Assembly (NCBI GenBank): GCA_964344215.1
Contig: CAYFMP010000100.1
Coordinates: 1-12,020 of the forward strand
DNA length: 12,020 nt
DNA from: CAYFMP01 sp964344215
Lineage (GTDB): Bacteria; Pseudomonadota; Alphaproteobacteria; Rhodospirillales; Casp-alpha2
Direction of reading: 5' to 3'
The translations under genes and the position numbers were made by a program. Each line of letters begins with the position of its first letter. Position 1 is the stretch's first letter. Positions 6,126 to 12,020 of the stretch are shown one piece after another. The notes under the pieces were generated by a model. That model worked only from the letters and a program-made list of their open reading frames with translations, did no database searches and was not told the origin of the DNA.

Positions 6126-6452
6126 ATGACCCGCACCTACGGCCAAGACTGCCCGGTCGCCCGCGCCCTCGACGTGATCGGCGAGCGCTGGTCGCTACTC
6201 GTCCTGCGCGATCTGTTCCTGTTCGGGCCGCGCCGCTACCGCGACTTCGAAATCAGCCTCGAGGGCGTTTCCCCCAACACGCTGTCGGCTCGCCTGAAGC
6301 GCCTCGAGGACGAAGGCGTCATCGCCCGCCGTCCCTATTCCCGCCACCCGCCGCGTGACGCCTACGCGCTGACCGACAAAGGCAAGGCCCTGGGCCCGGT
6401 GCTCAAATCACTGAAGAAATGGGGCGAGGCCTACCCGGAAACCAACCTCTGA
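6126..6452 (+). CDS. HxlR-family winged-helix transcriptional regulator
   Basis: This 108-residue protein is a single HxlR-type winged-helix DNA-binding domain acting as a cytoplasmic dimer. The family pattern is complete: CPVARALDVIGERWSLLVLRDL (9-30), the FGPRRYRDFE segment, VSPNTLSARLKRLEDEGVI (recognition helix region) and YALTDKGKAL, ending in a short dimerisation helix. Cys9 is in the N-terminal position used as a redox or electrophile sensor in some family members (YodB, HypR). Its presence makes sensing possible but not shown. ATG 6126 is chosen because the two upstream ATGs (6115, 6118) are out of frame; the ribosome site is weak, fitting a low-level regulator. It is divergent from the MAPEG gene with the palindromic candidate operator between them, so autoregulation and control of that gene are likely. 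Confidence 0.92.
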   Translation: MTRTYGQDCPVARALDVIGERWSLLVLRDLFLFGPRRYRDFEISLEGVSPNTLSARLKRLEDEGVIARRPYSRHPPRDAYALTDKGKALGPVLKSLKKWGEAYPETNL

Positions 6453-6467
6453 AGGGCTGGCAAGGCC

Positions 6468-6508
6468 GGGCGGGTTCGGATATTTTGCCGCTTCGGCGAC
6501 GCCCGCCC
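6468..6508 (+). terminator. Weak stem-loop after the HxlR-type gene
   Basis: GGGCGGG (6468-6474) can pair with CCCGCCC (6502-6508), enclosing a nested GCCG-CTT-CGGC hairpin (6487-6497). A short TTTT follows only after GAGCG, so this is at best a poor intrinsic terminator. It could instead be a leader structure of ilvD, whose start is 50 nt downstream. Low confidence. Confidence 0.25.
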
Positions 6509-6558
6509 GAGCGTTTTGGCGTCCCGTCGACCGATCGACCACCCTTGGGAGTTCCGTC

Positions 6559-8533
6559 ATGCCCGAATACCGTTCCAAAACCTCCACCCACGGCCGCAAC
6601 ACGGCCGGCGCCCGCGGCCTGTGGCGGGCGACGGGGATGACCGACGACGATTTCGGAAAGCCGATCATCGCGGTCGCCAACTCGTTCACCCAGTTCGTGC
6701 CCGGCCACGTGCATCTGAAGGATTTGGGACAACTGGTGGCGCGTGAGATCGAGGCGGCCGGCGGGGTGGCCAAGGAGTTCAATACCATCGCTGTCGACGA
6801 CGGCATCGCCATGGGCCACGAAGGCATGCTCTATTCGCTGCCCTCGCGCGAGTTGATCGCCGACGCGGTCGAATACATGGTCAACGCCCATTGCGCCGAC
6901 GCGCTGGTCTGCATCTCCAATTGCGACAAGATCACGCCGGGCATGCTGATGGCGACGCTTCGCCTCAACATCCCGACCGTCATGGTCTCCGGCGGACCGA
7001 TGGAGGCCGGCAAGATAACCGTCGACGGCGAGGACAGGAAGGCCGACCTGATCGACGCCATGGTGCAGGCGGCCGACCCCAACGTGTCGGACGAGACGGC
7101 CGCCGCCTACGAGCGCTCGGCCTGTCCGACCTGCGGCTCGTGCTCCGGTATGTTCACCGCCAACTCCATGAACTGCCTGGCCGAAGCCATCGGCCTGGCG
7201 CTGCCCGGCAACGGTTCCTTGCTGGCGACCCACGCCGACCGCGAGGAACTGTTCTTGGAGGCCGGGCGGCGCATCGTCGACAACACCAAGCGCTACTACG
7301 ACGAAGACGACGAAACCGTGCTGCCCCGCGTCATCGGCGGGCGCCGTGGCTTCGAGAACGCCATGACCGTCGATATCGCCATGGGCGGCTCGACCAACAC
7401 CATCCTGCACCTGCTGGCGATGGCCCAGGAGGGCGGCGTCGATTTCGACATCTCGGTGATCGACGCGCTGAGCCGAAAGGTTCCTCACCTCTCGAAGCTG
7501 TCGCCCTCGACTTCTCTCTTCCACATGGAGGACTTCCACCGGGCCGGCGGCATCTTCGGCATCATGGGCGAGCTCGACCGGGCCGGTCTCATCGACCGCT
7601 CCAACCCGACCGTTCACTCAGCATCCGTCGGCCAGGCGATCGATGCCCTCGACGTGCGCCGCGCGCAAGACGAGGAGGTCCACAAGTTCTATATGGCCGC
7701 ACCCGGCAACGTGCCGACCACCGAGGCCTTCTCGCAATCGAAGCGCTACAACGCCCTCGACCTCGACCGCGAGGCGGGCTGCATCCGCGACGTCGAGCAC
7801 GCCTATTCGGCCGACGGCGGGCTTGCGGTCCTCTACGGCAACCTGGCCCTCGACGGCTGCGTCGTCAAGACGGCCGGGGTCGACGCCGCCATGCGGAAAT
7901 TTTCAGGCCCGGCCGTCATCTGCGAGAGCCAGGAGGAAGCCATCGCCCGCATCCTCGGCGGCGGCATCAGCCCGATGTTGAGTTCCCAGCGCAAGACCGT
8001 CGAAATCGGCGGCGCGGTCGAACGCCTGACGGTCGGGGCCGATCTGGCCCGGCGTCATCCCCAAGCACGGGTCATTTTTTCCGGCGGCTCGGGCGATCTG
8101 TTCAACCCGGAACTCCGCGANNNNNNNNNNCCCGAAGGGCGGTCCCGGCATGCAGGAGATGCTGTATCCGACCAGCTACATCAAATCGGTCGGGCTCGAT
8201 AAGGATTGCGCGCTGATCACCGACGGGCGCTTTTCCGGCGGCTCGTCGGGGCTGTCGATCGGCCACGTTTCGCCGGAAGCCGCCGAAGGCGGCGCCATCG
8301 GCCTGATCGAGGAGGGCGATACCATCGACATCGACATCGACGCCCGCTCCCTCAACCTCTCCGTCGACGAGGCCAAGCTGACGGCCCGGCGTAAGCGCAT
8401 GGAGGCCGGCAACGGCAAGGCGTGGAAGCCGAAATCCCGCGAGCGCGCCGTCAGCCAGGCGCTGCGCGCCTACGCGGCGTTGGCGACCAGCGCGTCCAGG
8501 GGTGCCGTCCGCGACGTCAGCCAGGTCGAGTAG
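6559..8533 (+). CDS. ilvD: Dihydroxy-acid dehydratase (IlvD), interrupted near the 3' end by foreign sequence and an N gap
   Basis: IlvD dehydrates 2,3-dihydroxy-3-methylbutanoate and -pentanoate to the 2-oxoacid precursors of valine, leucine and isoleucine in the cytoplasm. Residues 1 to about 468 align from memory almost continuously with E. coli IlvD: MPEYRSKTSTHGRN start, NSFTQFVPGH, C118-x3-C122 (CISNCDKITPGM), C189-x2-C192-x2-C195 (CPTCGSCSGMFTANSMNC). The pattern without a Cys near residue 45 fits the oxygen-labile [4Fe-4S] class. After ARILGG the frame runs into about 52 unrelated residues and then ten Ns (8121-8130). IlvD resumes in another frame at PKGGPGMQEMLYPTSY (from 8132) and ends normally at ATSASRGAVRDVSQVE with TAG 8531-8533. 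Only about 14-15 IlvD residues (the VVVIRYEG stretch) are missing, and with them the length would be about 615, as expected (616 in E. coli). The real gene is probably intact and the assembly chimeric. GGGAG lies 7 nt before the ATG. Confidence 0.93.
7966..8120 (+). other. Fragment of a DUF218/YdcF-ElyC-like gene inserted within ilvD (probable misassembly)
   Basis: From about residue 470 of the ilvD frame the protein reads ISPMLSSQRKTVEIG, then AVERLTVGADLARRH and PQARVIFSGGSGDLFNPEL. This is not IlvD. It matches the start of a DUF218 domain (YdcF/SanA/ElyC-like envelope proteins), which has an LGGGI beginning, an (A)ERL...A..LARR.P.A+ segment and a (F)SGGSG motif. The crossover lies in ATCCTCGGCGGCGGC (7951-7965), which codes ILGGG and suits both families, so a short shared word joins the two genes. 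The fragment stops at the N run. It has no start or stop codon of its own here. Confidence 0.75.
8121..8130. other. Scaffold gap (10 N)
   Basis: Ten undetermined bases, probably a fixed-size gap marker. Judged from the IlvD family the true sequence between ARILGG (ending near 7962) and 8131 should be about 45 nt, not the 168 nt shown. Confidence 0.95.
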
Positions 8534-8540
8534 GGTAACA

Positions 8541-8579
8541 GGTCTCGCCCTTCGACGGGCTCAGGGTGAGGCCTTTTTT
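8541..8579 (+). terminator. Rho-independent terminator of ilvD
   Basis: Eight nt after the ilvD stop, GGTCTCGCCC (8541-8550) pairs with GGGTGAGGCC (8564-8573). This gives a 10-bp stem with two G-U pairs and a 13-nt loop, followed at once by TTTTTT (8574-8579). This is the expected shape of an intrinsic terminator on the plus strand. Confidence 0.75.
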
Positions 8580-8631
8580 CAATTCGCCAACCTCATGCTG
8601 AGCCGGTCGGAGGCCGTGTCCAAGCACGGCC
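8547..8631. repeat. Imperfect inverted repeat and stem-loop between convergent ilvD and dioxygenase genes
   Basis: The segment at 8547-8572 contains TTCGACGGGCTCAGGGTGAGG and is mirrored imperfectly by CCTCATGCTGAGCCGGTCGG at 8591-8610. The shared core TCGAC/GGCTCAG/TGAGG resembles a dispersed intergenic palindrome common in proteobacterial genomes. Beside it GGCCGTG (8612-8618) and CACGGCC (8625-8631) form a perfect 7-bp stem with a 6-nt loop, lying just beyond the stop of the minus-strand gene. That stem may protect or end its mRNA, but no T-run follows it on that strand. Confidence 0.5.
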
Positions 8632-8639
8632 GATCGGGA

Positions 8640-9413
8640 TCAAGCCAGCAAACAGTCGTCGGTCAGCGGCTGAACGGTCGAGAAATCCCGGTGGTGCTTG
8701 TAGTCGGGCCGACGTTTCGCCGTCATGGCGTTGGCGACGGGGTTGAGAATTAGCGAAAAAATAGCCCGGTCCCACGGCGACATGTTGGAAGGCGAGCCGT
8801 GCACCAGGTCGTCGAAGAAGATCAGGCCGGTCCCGGCTTCGCCGGTCGCCGCCACCAGACCGTGTCTGGCGGCCAGTTCCGAGACCGTGTCGGGGTCGAC
8901 CACCCACAGCGGATAGCTGGTGGTCTCGGTATCGAGACGGGCCGGCGCTGAGCCGTACTTGTGCGAGCCCGGGATGAAGTAGAGCGGCCCGTTGAACTGC
9001 GAAACGTCGTCGAGGAAAACATGCAGGTTCAGAGCCAGCGGCTCGGGCACGCCGTCCTCGCCGTGATGGGTGGCGAAGTCGTAATGCCACTGCCAGACCT
9101 CGCCGGTGAAGGCCGCCTTGACGTTGACCTTGACCTGCTGGACGTAGAGCTCGGGTCCGCGCAGTTGCATGGCCGGCTCGACCAGACGCGGATGGCGGAC
9201 CAGCTTGGCATAAACGTCGTTACGAGTATGCAGGCCCATGGCGGTGCGCACCACGCCGCTCGATTTCTCGATCACGTTGGCCTCGGTGTCTTCGGCGAAC
9301 AGGGCCGGCAACTCGGTCCTGAGTACGGCCACTTCCTCGGCCGAGAACAGGCCGGGCAGGACGAGGAAGCCGTTCTCCTCGATTTCGGAAAGCTGGTCGG
9401 AGCTCAATCGCAT
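8640..9413 (-). CDS. EctD/PhyH-like Fe(II)/2-oxoglutarate-dependent dioxygenase
   Basis: This 257-residue protein belongs to the phytanoyl-CoA dioxygenase (PhyH) family of non-haem iron, 2-oxoglutarate-dependent hydroxylases. The iron ligands are visible: H110-Y-D112 in VWQWHYDFATHHGEDG and the distal H205 in FDDLVHGSPSN, with R216 (SPWDRAIFS) placed to bind 2-oxoglutarate. FNGPLYFIPGSHKYG (140-154) is a typical core strand. The W-H-x-D-F-x-T-x-H-x-E-D-G stretch resembles ectoine hydroxylase EctD, but the protein is shorter than EctD (about 300) and no ectABC genes are present, so I do not assign ectoine as substrate. The start at 9413 (MRLSSDQLSEIEENGFLVLPG) is preferred because homologues begin just before ENGFLVLPG; an upstream in-frame extension to 9515 is low-complexity and overlaps the divergent gene's leader. 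No signal peptide, so cytoplasmic. It is convergent with ilvD. Confidence 0.85.
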   Translation of the reverse strand: MRLSSDQLSEIEENGFLVLPGLFSAEEVAVLRTELPALFAEDTEANVIEKSSGVVRTAMGLHTRNDVYAKLVRHPRLVEPAMQLRGPELYVQQVKVNVKAAFTGEVWQWHYDFATHHGEDGVPEPLALNLHVFLDDVSQFNGPLYFIPGSHKYGSAPARLDTETTSYPLWVVDPDTVSELAARHGLVAATGEAGTGLIFFDDLVHGSPSNMSPWDRAIFSLILNPVANAMTAKRRPDYKHHRDFSTVQPLTDDCLLA

Positions 9414-9503
9414 CGGCCTCAGCTTACGGCCGGGCGGGCTAGGCCGGCAACCGCCAATCGCCTTGCTGCGTTTGAGAAACGCTCCGGGATATGTTAAAGA
9501 AGT

Positions 9504-9517
9504 CTTTGAAATCAAAG
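9504..9517. promoter_or_regulatory. Palindrome overlapping the ribosome site of the PilZ gene
   Basis: CTTTGA-AA-TCAAAG is a perfect 6-bp inverted repeat with a 2-nt centre. Its right arm overlaps the ribosome-binding AAAGGG (9514-9519). As RNA it could form CTTTG-AAAT-CAAAG and partly hide the ribosome site; as DNA it could be an operator. The spacing does not fit FNR. Function unknown. Confidence 0.35.
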
Positions 9518-9526
9518 GGTTTGCCT

Positions 9527-9853
9527 ATGGAAGAACGGCGCCAACATGAACGCAGAGCGCGCCCCAGGCTGACGGTGGTGATCGCAAGCGGATCGTTCCG
9601 GGTCGTCAACTGGAGCTTTGGCGGTTTTGCGTTAAAAGGGCAGGTCGACGACCTGACGCCGGGCGCCCTGGTCCGCGTAGAGGCCATCGGCTTGGGCAAG
9701 GCGAAGCCGAAGCCGGTCGATATCCACGCCCGTGTCACCCGGGTGTCGGCGGACGGCAGAGAGACCGGGCTCGCTTGCCTGCATGTCGACGAAAGGGCCT
9801 TCCATATCCTGCAAGCCGCCTGGGACGGTGCCACCCTGGTCAAGGCCCACTAA
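9527..9853 (+). CDS. Small single-domain PilZ protein (putative c-di-GMP binder)
   Basis: This 108-residue protein is a stand-alone PilZ domain, which usually binds cyclic di-GMP and relays it to motility, polysaccharide or other targets. Both ligand motifs are present: R5-x3-R9 (ERRQHERRARPRL) and N28-W-S30-F-G-G33, fitting the (D/N)xSxxG rule. Beta strands continue through LVRVEAIG, VDIHARVTRVS and TGLACLHVDE, and a C-terminal helix (RAFHILQAAWDG) follows. ATG 9527 is chosen because AAAGGG lies 7 nt before it and the motif starts directly after; an in-frame ATG at 9491 would add 12 lysine-rich residues and has no good ribosome site. No membrane segment. It is divergent from the dioxygenase gene with a 113-bp spacer. 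The target is unknown. Confidence 0.88.
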   Translation: MEERRQHERRARPRLTVVIASGSFRVVNWSFGGFALKGQVDDLTPGALVRVEAIGLGKAKPKPVDIHARVTRVSADGRETGLACLHVDERAFHILQAAWDGATLVKAH

Positions 9854-9888
9854 AGCACTATTTGGTATTTGATCGGATAGTGCTCTAG
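9850..9888. repeat. Palindromic intergenic element overlapping the PilZ stop codon
   Basis: CTAAAGCACTAT (9850-9861) and ATAGTGCTCTAG (9877-9888) are inverted repeats with 11 of 12 matches around a 15-nt centre. The inner eight (AGCACTAT/ATAGTGCT) are perfect. The PilZ TAA stop lies inside the left arm. The outer form, CTAGAGCACTAT with CCGATC next to it on the minus strand, resembles a family of short dispersed palindromes seen between genes of many alphaproteobacteria. It may also serve as a bidirectional transcript end for the convergent genes. Confidence 0.6.
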
Positions 9889-9900
9889 CGCCCGCACCCC

Positions 9901-10523
9901 TCATCCCTCGAACCAGGCCCGCCACGCCTCCCAGCCGGCGACCCGCTCGGCGATCATCGAGTAGCCGGCCGAAATCGGGTGGACTCCGTCGCCGGGTCCG
10001 AAGAAGCCCGCCCAGTCGGGGTGAACAGGTCCAGATAGGGAATGCCGAGTTCGACGGCGAGTTCGGCGTAAGCGTCGCTCAACTCGGCGGTGCGCGACGA
10101 GGCGAAATGAAAGGCGATGTCGGGGCCGGATTGATAGGGCTGCTGGCCGTCGTCGACTGGCTGCGGGCCGATCCACAGGGTCGGTTTCCAGGCCGCCGCC
10201 TCCTCCATCATGGACCTGGCGATCTGCAGCGACTTCTCCATCGGCACCCGGATCTCGTCGTCGAGAATGGCCATGTCGTTGACGCCGAAGGAGAACACCA
10301 GGGCACCCGGATGAACGTCGGGCAACCGCGCTTCGCATTCGGCGCGCCAGCGGGTCGCGATCATCTCCGAAGTATCGGCGCGGACGCCGAGGTTGTAGAG
10401 CGTAACATCGTGGCCGGCCTCGGTTTCGTAGACGCCGAGGCGCCCGGGCCAACCGAGGTAGGCGTCGTCGTTGGTGCCGACAATCAAGCTGTCGCCGACG
10501 AAACAGATACGGAGCGCGGTCAT
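9901..10523 (-). pseudogene. SGNH/GDSL-family hydrolase with a one-base frameshift
   Basis: Reading leftward from ATG 10523, the protein is an SGNH esterase/lipase-type hydrolase. Block I is GDSLIVG with nucleophile S12, block II glycine is in YNLGVRADTS, block III is FSFGVND with N82, and WIGPQPVDD follows. After GIPYLDLFTP the frame turns to unrelated sequence that stops at 9954 (189 residues). Block V, GDGVHPISAGY, which holds the catalytic Asp and His, sits in another frame and ends at 9901. Adding one C to the CCCC run (GGGG at 10018-10021 on the plus strand) restores LFTPDWAGFFGPGDGVHP and a 207-residue protein with D179 and H182. A strong GGAGGAG site precedes the ATG, and the start overlaps the cca stop by 4 nt (ATGA). 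No signal peptide is evident. Substrate is unknown. It is either a sequencing error in the homopolymer or a fresh pseudogene. Confidence 0.82.
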
Positions 10524-11815
10524 TTCTCCTCCTCTACGGCCTTCAACAGGCGGTCCAGGCATTGCTGGCGGGTCGCCCTGTAGCGGCCGTTTTCCCACCA
10601 ATCCTCGACCCGCGTCAACAGGGCTCCGACACGGGGCCCTTCGGCGACGCCGAGCGCCGTGACGTCGGCGCCGTTCAGCGGGAACGTCGGCGCCACCCAT
10701 TCCTCGGCCGATTCGAGCATGGCGATCCAGCCCTTGGTGCGCTCGCTGGGCAGGCGCGGCGTCAACGACAGCTCGCCGGCCCAGGCCAGCAATACGAGAT
10801 CTCGCACGGTGTCGGGGCCGAGCTTGCGAAGGGCCCGCATTTCCGCCGCCTCCCCCATGTCCGGATCGATCTCGATGGGTGGCGAACAAGCGGTGACGAG
10901 CCGGTCGCGCTCGGCGTTCGACAGTCTGAAGCGCTCGGCGACGATCGCGGCGCCCGCCGCATCGACGTCGATCAGCGCCGCCAACCGCCGAATCGGCTGA
11001 GGTCCGACCGAGTCGATAACCACGGCGCGGGTTTCAAGCCAGTTCAGCATGCGCAGTCGGTTGATGTCGTCGACTTCCGGCAGAATGACGTCGAACACCT
11101 TCTCACCGCGCATGAGAACAGCGATCTCGGCCGGGTCCGGTACCAACAGGATGCGCTTGAACTCATCGCGAAGGCGTTCGCCCGACAACTCGGTGAGCCG
11201 CCCCGCCTTGGCCCGGCAGGCGGCCAACGCGTCACGGTCGGGTGGCGGCCGGCCGTAGGCGCCGTGAAAGCGGAAGAACCGCAGGATTCGCAGAACATCC
11301 TCGTCTATGCGCTGCTCGGCCCGACCGATGAAACGAACGACGCCGTGGGCCAGGTCCGGGATACCGTCGTAGGGATCGTAGACGTCGCCATCCGGCGTCG
11401 CCGACAGGGTATTGATGGTGAAATCGCGCCGGGCGGCGTCTTCCACCCAGTCGTCGGTGAAGGCGACGCGGGCATGGCGGCCGTCGGTCTCGAGGTCGCG
11501 CCTGAGCGTCGTGATCTCGAACTTGTCGTCGTCAAGGAAGGCGCTCACCGTGCCGTGCTCGATGCCGGTCGGAACAGCCTGGACGCCGGCCTCGGCAAGC
11601 AGTTCCAAAACGGTTTCCGGCGGGTCCGGCGTGGCGATGTCAACGTCGCCGACCGGCCGCTTGGCGACGGCGTCACGGACACAGCCGCCGACGAACCGCA
11701 CTTCCGTGCCGCGCGCCTGCAGAGCAGCAACGACGGTCCGGGTGGAGGCCGAGGTGATCCAGTCCTGCGGCGGGATCTTGCCGGTCGGTTCGGGAGCGGA
11801 CGGAACGAGGACCAC
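10520..11815 (-). CDS. cca: CCA tRNA nucleotidyltransferase (class II poly(A) polymerase family)
   Basis: This adds or repairs the 3'-CCA end of tRNAs using CTP and ATP in the cytoplasm. The head domain shows FVGGCVRDAV (GG motif, about residues 41-50) and the metal-binding DVDIATP (D57, D59). The neck shows RRDFTINTLSA (about 129-139) and DGIPDLAHGVVRFIGRAEQRIDEDVLRILRFFRF, followed by ERLRDEFKRILL. The C-terminal body is of the alphaproteobacterial type (about 430 residues). Start choice: GTG 11815 has GGAGA 6 nt upstream and gives 431 residues; TTG 11839 would add 8 residues but lacks a ribosome site. The family overlaps with poly(A) polymerases, so an A-adding-only role cannot be excluded, but the extended body and context favour CCA addition. 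The stop overlaps the SGNH hydrolase start (ATGA), so the two are co-transcribed. Confidence 0.9.
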   Translation of the reverse strand: MVLVPSAPEPTGKIPPQDWITSASTRTVVAALQARGTEVRFVGGCVRDAVAKRPVGDVDIATPDPPETVLELLAEAGVQAVPTGIEHGTVSAFLDDDKFEITTLRRDLETDGRHARVAFTDDWVEDAARRDFTINTLSATPDGDVYDPYDGIPDLAHGVVRFIGRAEQRIDEDVLRILRFFRFHGAYGRPPPDRDALAACRAKAGRLTELSGERLRDEFKRILLVPDPAEIAVLMRGEKVFDVILPEVDDINRLRMLNWLETRAVVIDSVGPQPIRRLAALIDVDAAGAAIVAERFRLSNAERDRLVTACSPPIEIDPDMGEAAEMRALRKLGPDTVRDLVLLAWAGELSLTPRLPSERTKGWIAMLESAEEWVAPTFPLNGADVTALGVAEGPRVGALLTRVEDWWENGRYRATRQQCLDRLLKAVEEEK

Positions 11816-12020
11816 AGCGCATCTCCGAGGCGATTGCAACGAACGATACTAGGCCAAGTTCCCGGAAACGGGAAACCAGATGCAGGACGGTCGGAATCCC
11901 AGGTTTCTTGTCCAGGACGGAAACAAAAGGCCCGCCGGTCCCGTCTTCTGTGGGCGACCTTTCCGGACATTTGTCTGATTGCGGTGTTGTTGGTCAAGGT
12001 TTCCGAGCCCTTTGTCGCCG
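11816..12020. other. Right-edge region without a supported gene; small stem-loop at 11859-11874
   Basis: I find no reading frame with a ribosome site and protein-like composition here; frames crossing into cca look like shadows. TTCCCG-GAAA-CGGGAA (11859-11874) is a perfect 6-bp hairpin with a GNRA-type tetraloop, located in the expected leader or promoter region of cca. No T-run follows on either strand, so it is not a terminator. The promoter of cca probably lies here but I cannot pick convincing hexamers. Confidence 0.45.

Noticed and set aside
6403..7617. Minus-strand open frame opposite ilvD.
   Set aside because: It is a shadow of ilvD with low-complexity composition and no recognisable domain.
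6559..8202. A novel IlvD-DUF218 fusion enzyme.
   Set aside because: The rest of IlvD resumes just after the N gap with only about 15 residues missing, and the DUF218 part is only a short N-terminal piece, so an assembly chimera explains it better.
9414..9515. A 34-residue N-terminal extension of the dioxygenase from ATG 9515.
   Set aside because: The extension is basic and proline-rich, has no family similarity, and would cover the leader of the divergent PilZ gene; the 9413 start matches where homologues begin.
1..12020. CRISPR array, tRNA/rRNA genes, transposase, integrase or toxin-antitoxin modules.
   Set aside because: I saw no spaced direct repeats, no tRNA-like cloverleaf beside the genes, and no mobile-element or toxin domains.

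Overview
The window looks like a GC-rich alphaproteobacterial draft or metagenome contig. The evidence is the high GC, frequent ATGA/TGATG gene overlaps, strong AGGAGG-type ribosome sites, a class II CCA-adding enzyme of alphaproteobacterial style, and a 10-N scaffold gap. A Rhodospirillales-like origin is my guess from the gene set. It is not proven.

Layout. (1) 1-537, minus: start of an exported protein of unknown function, cut by the left edge. (2) 538-783: divergent control region holding a near-consensus FNR/FixK-type box (638-651) with a -10-like hexamer at the spacing expected for an FNR-activated promoter. (3) 784-5273, plus: a tight four-gene operon for a 2-oxoacid:acceptor oxidoreductase (gamma, alpha, beta) plus a GltD-like FAD/NAD(P) flavoprotein fused to a two-cluster ferredoxin. 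A small uncharacterised gene follows at 5315-5626. Together they look like a self-contained, oxygen-sensitive complex that links 2-oxoacid oxidation, or its reverse, to NAD(P)(H) without a separate ferredoxin subunit. (4) 5642-6452: a MAPEG-family membrane protein gene broken by one in-frame TAG, divergent from an HxlR-family regulator, with overlapping ACTAT/ATAGT palindromes between them. (5) 6559-8533, plus: ilvD (dihydroxy-acid dehydratase). Its 3' part is interrupted by about 155 bp of an unrelated DUF218/YdcF-like gene and then the N gap, followed by a good intrinsic terminator. (6) 8640-9413, minus: an EctD/PhyH-like Fe(II)/2-oxoglutarate dioxygenase. (7) 9527-9853, plus: a small PilZ protein. 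(8) 9901-11815, minus: cca, overlapping by 4 nt an SGNH hydrolase gene that carries a one-base frameshift. The last 205 bases hold no gene I can support.

The most interesting biology is the FNR-box-controlled oxidoreductase operon with its fused flavoprotein-ferredoxin and small companion gene. The most important caution is that four genes carry local lesions: an ATC in place of the start codon, a nonsense codon, a 1-nt frameshift, and a chimeric insert beside a gap. I read these mainly as draft-assembly or consensus errors, though each is testable.
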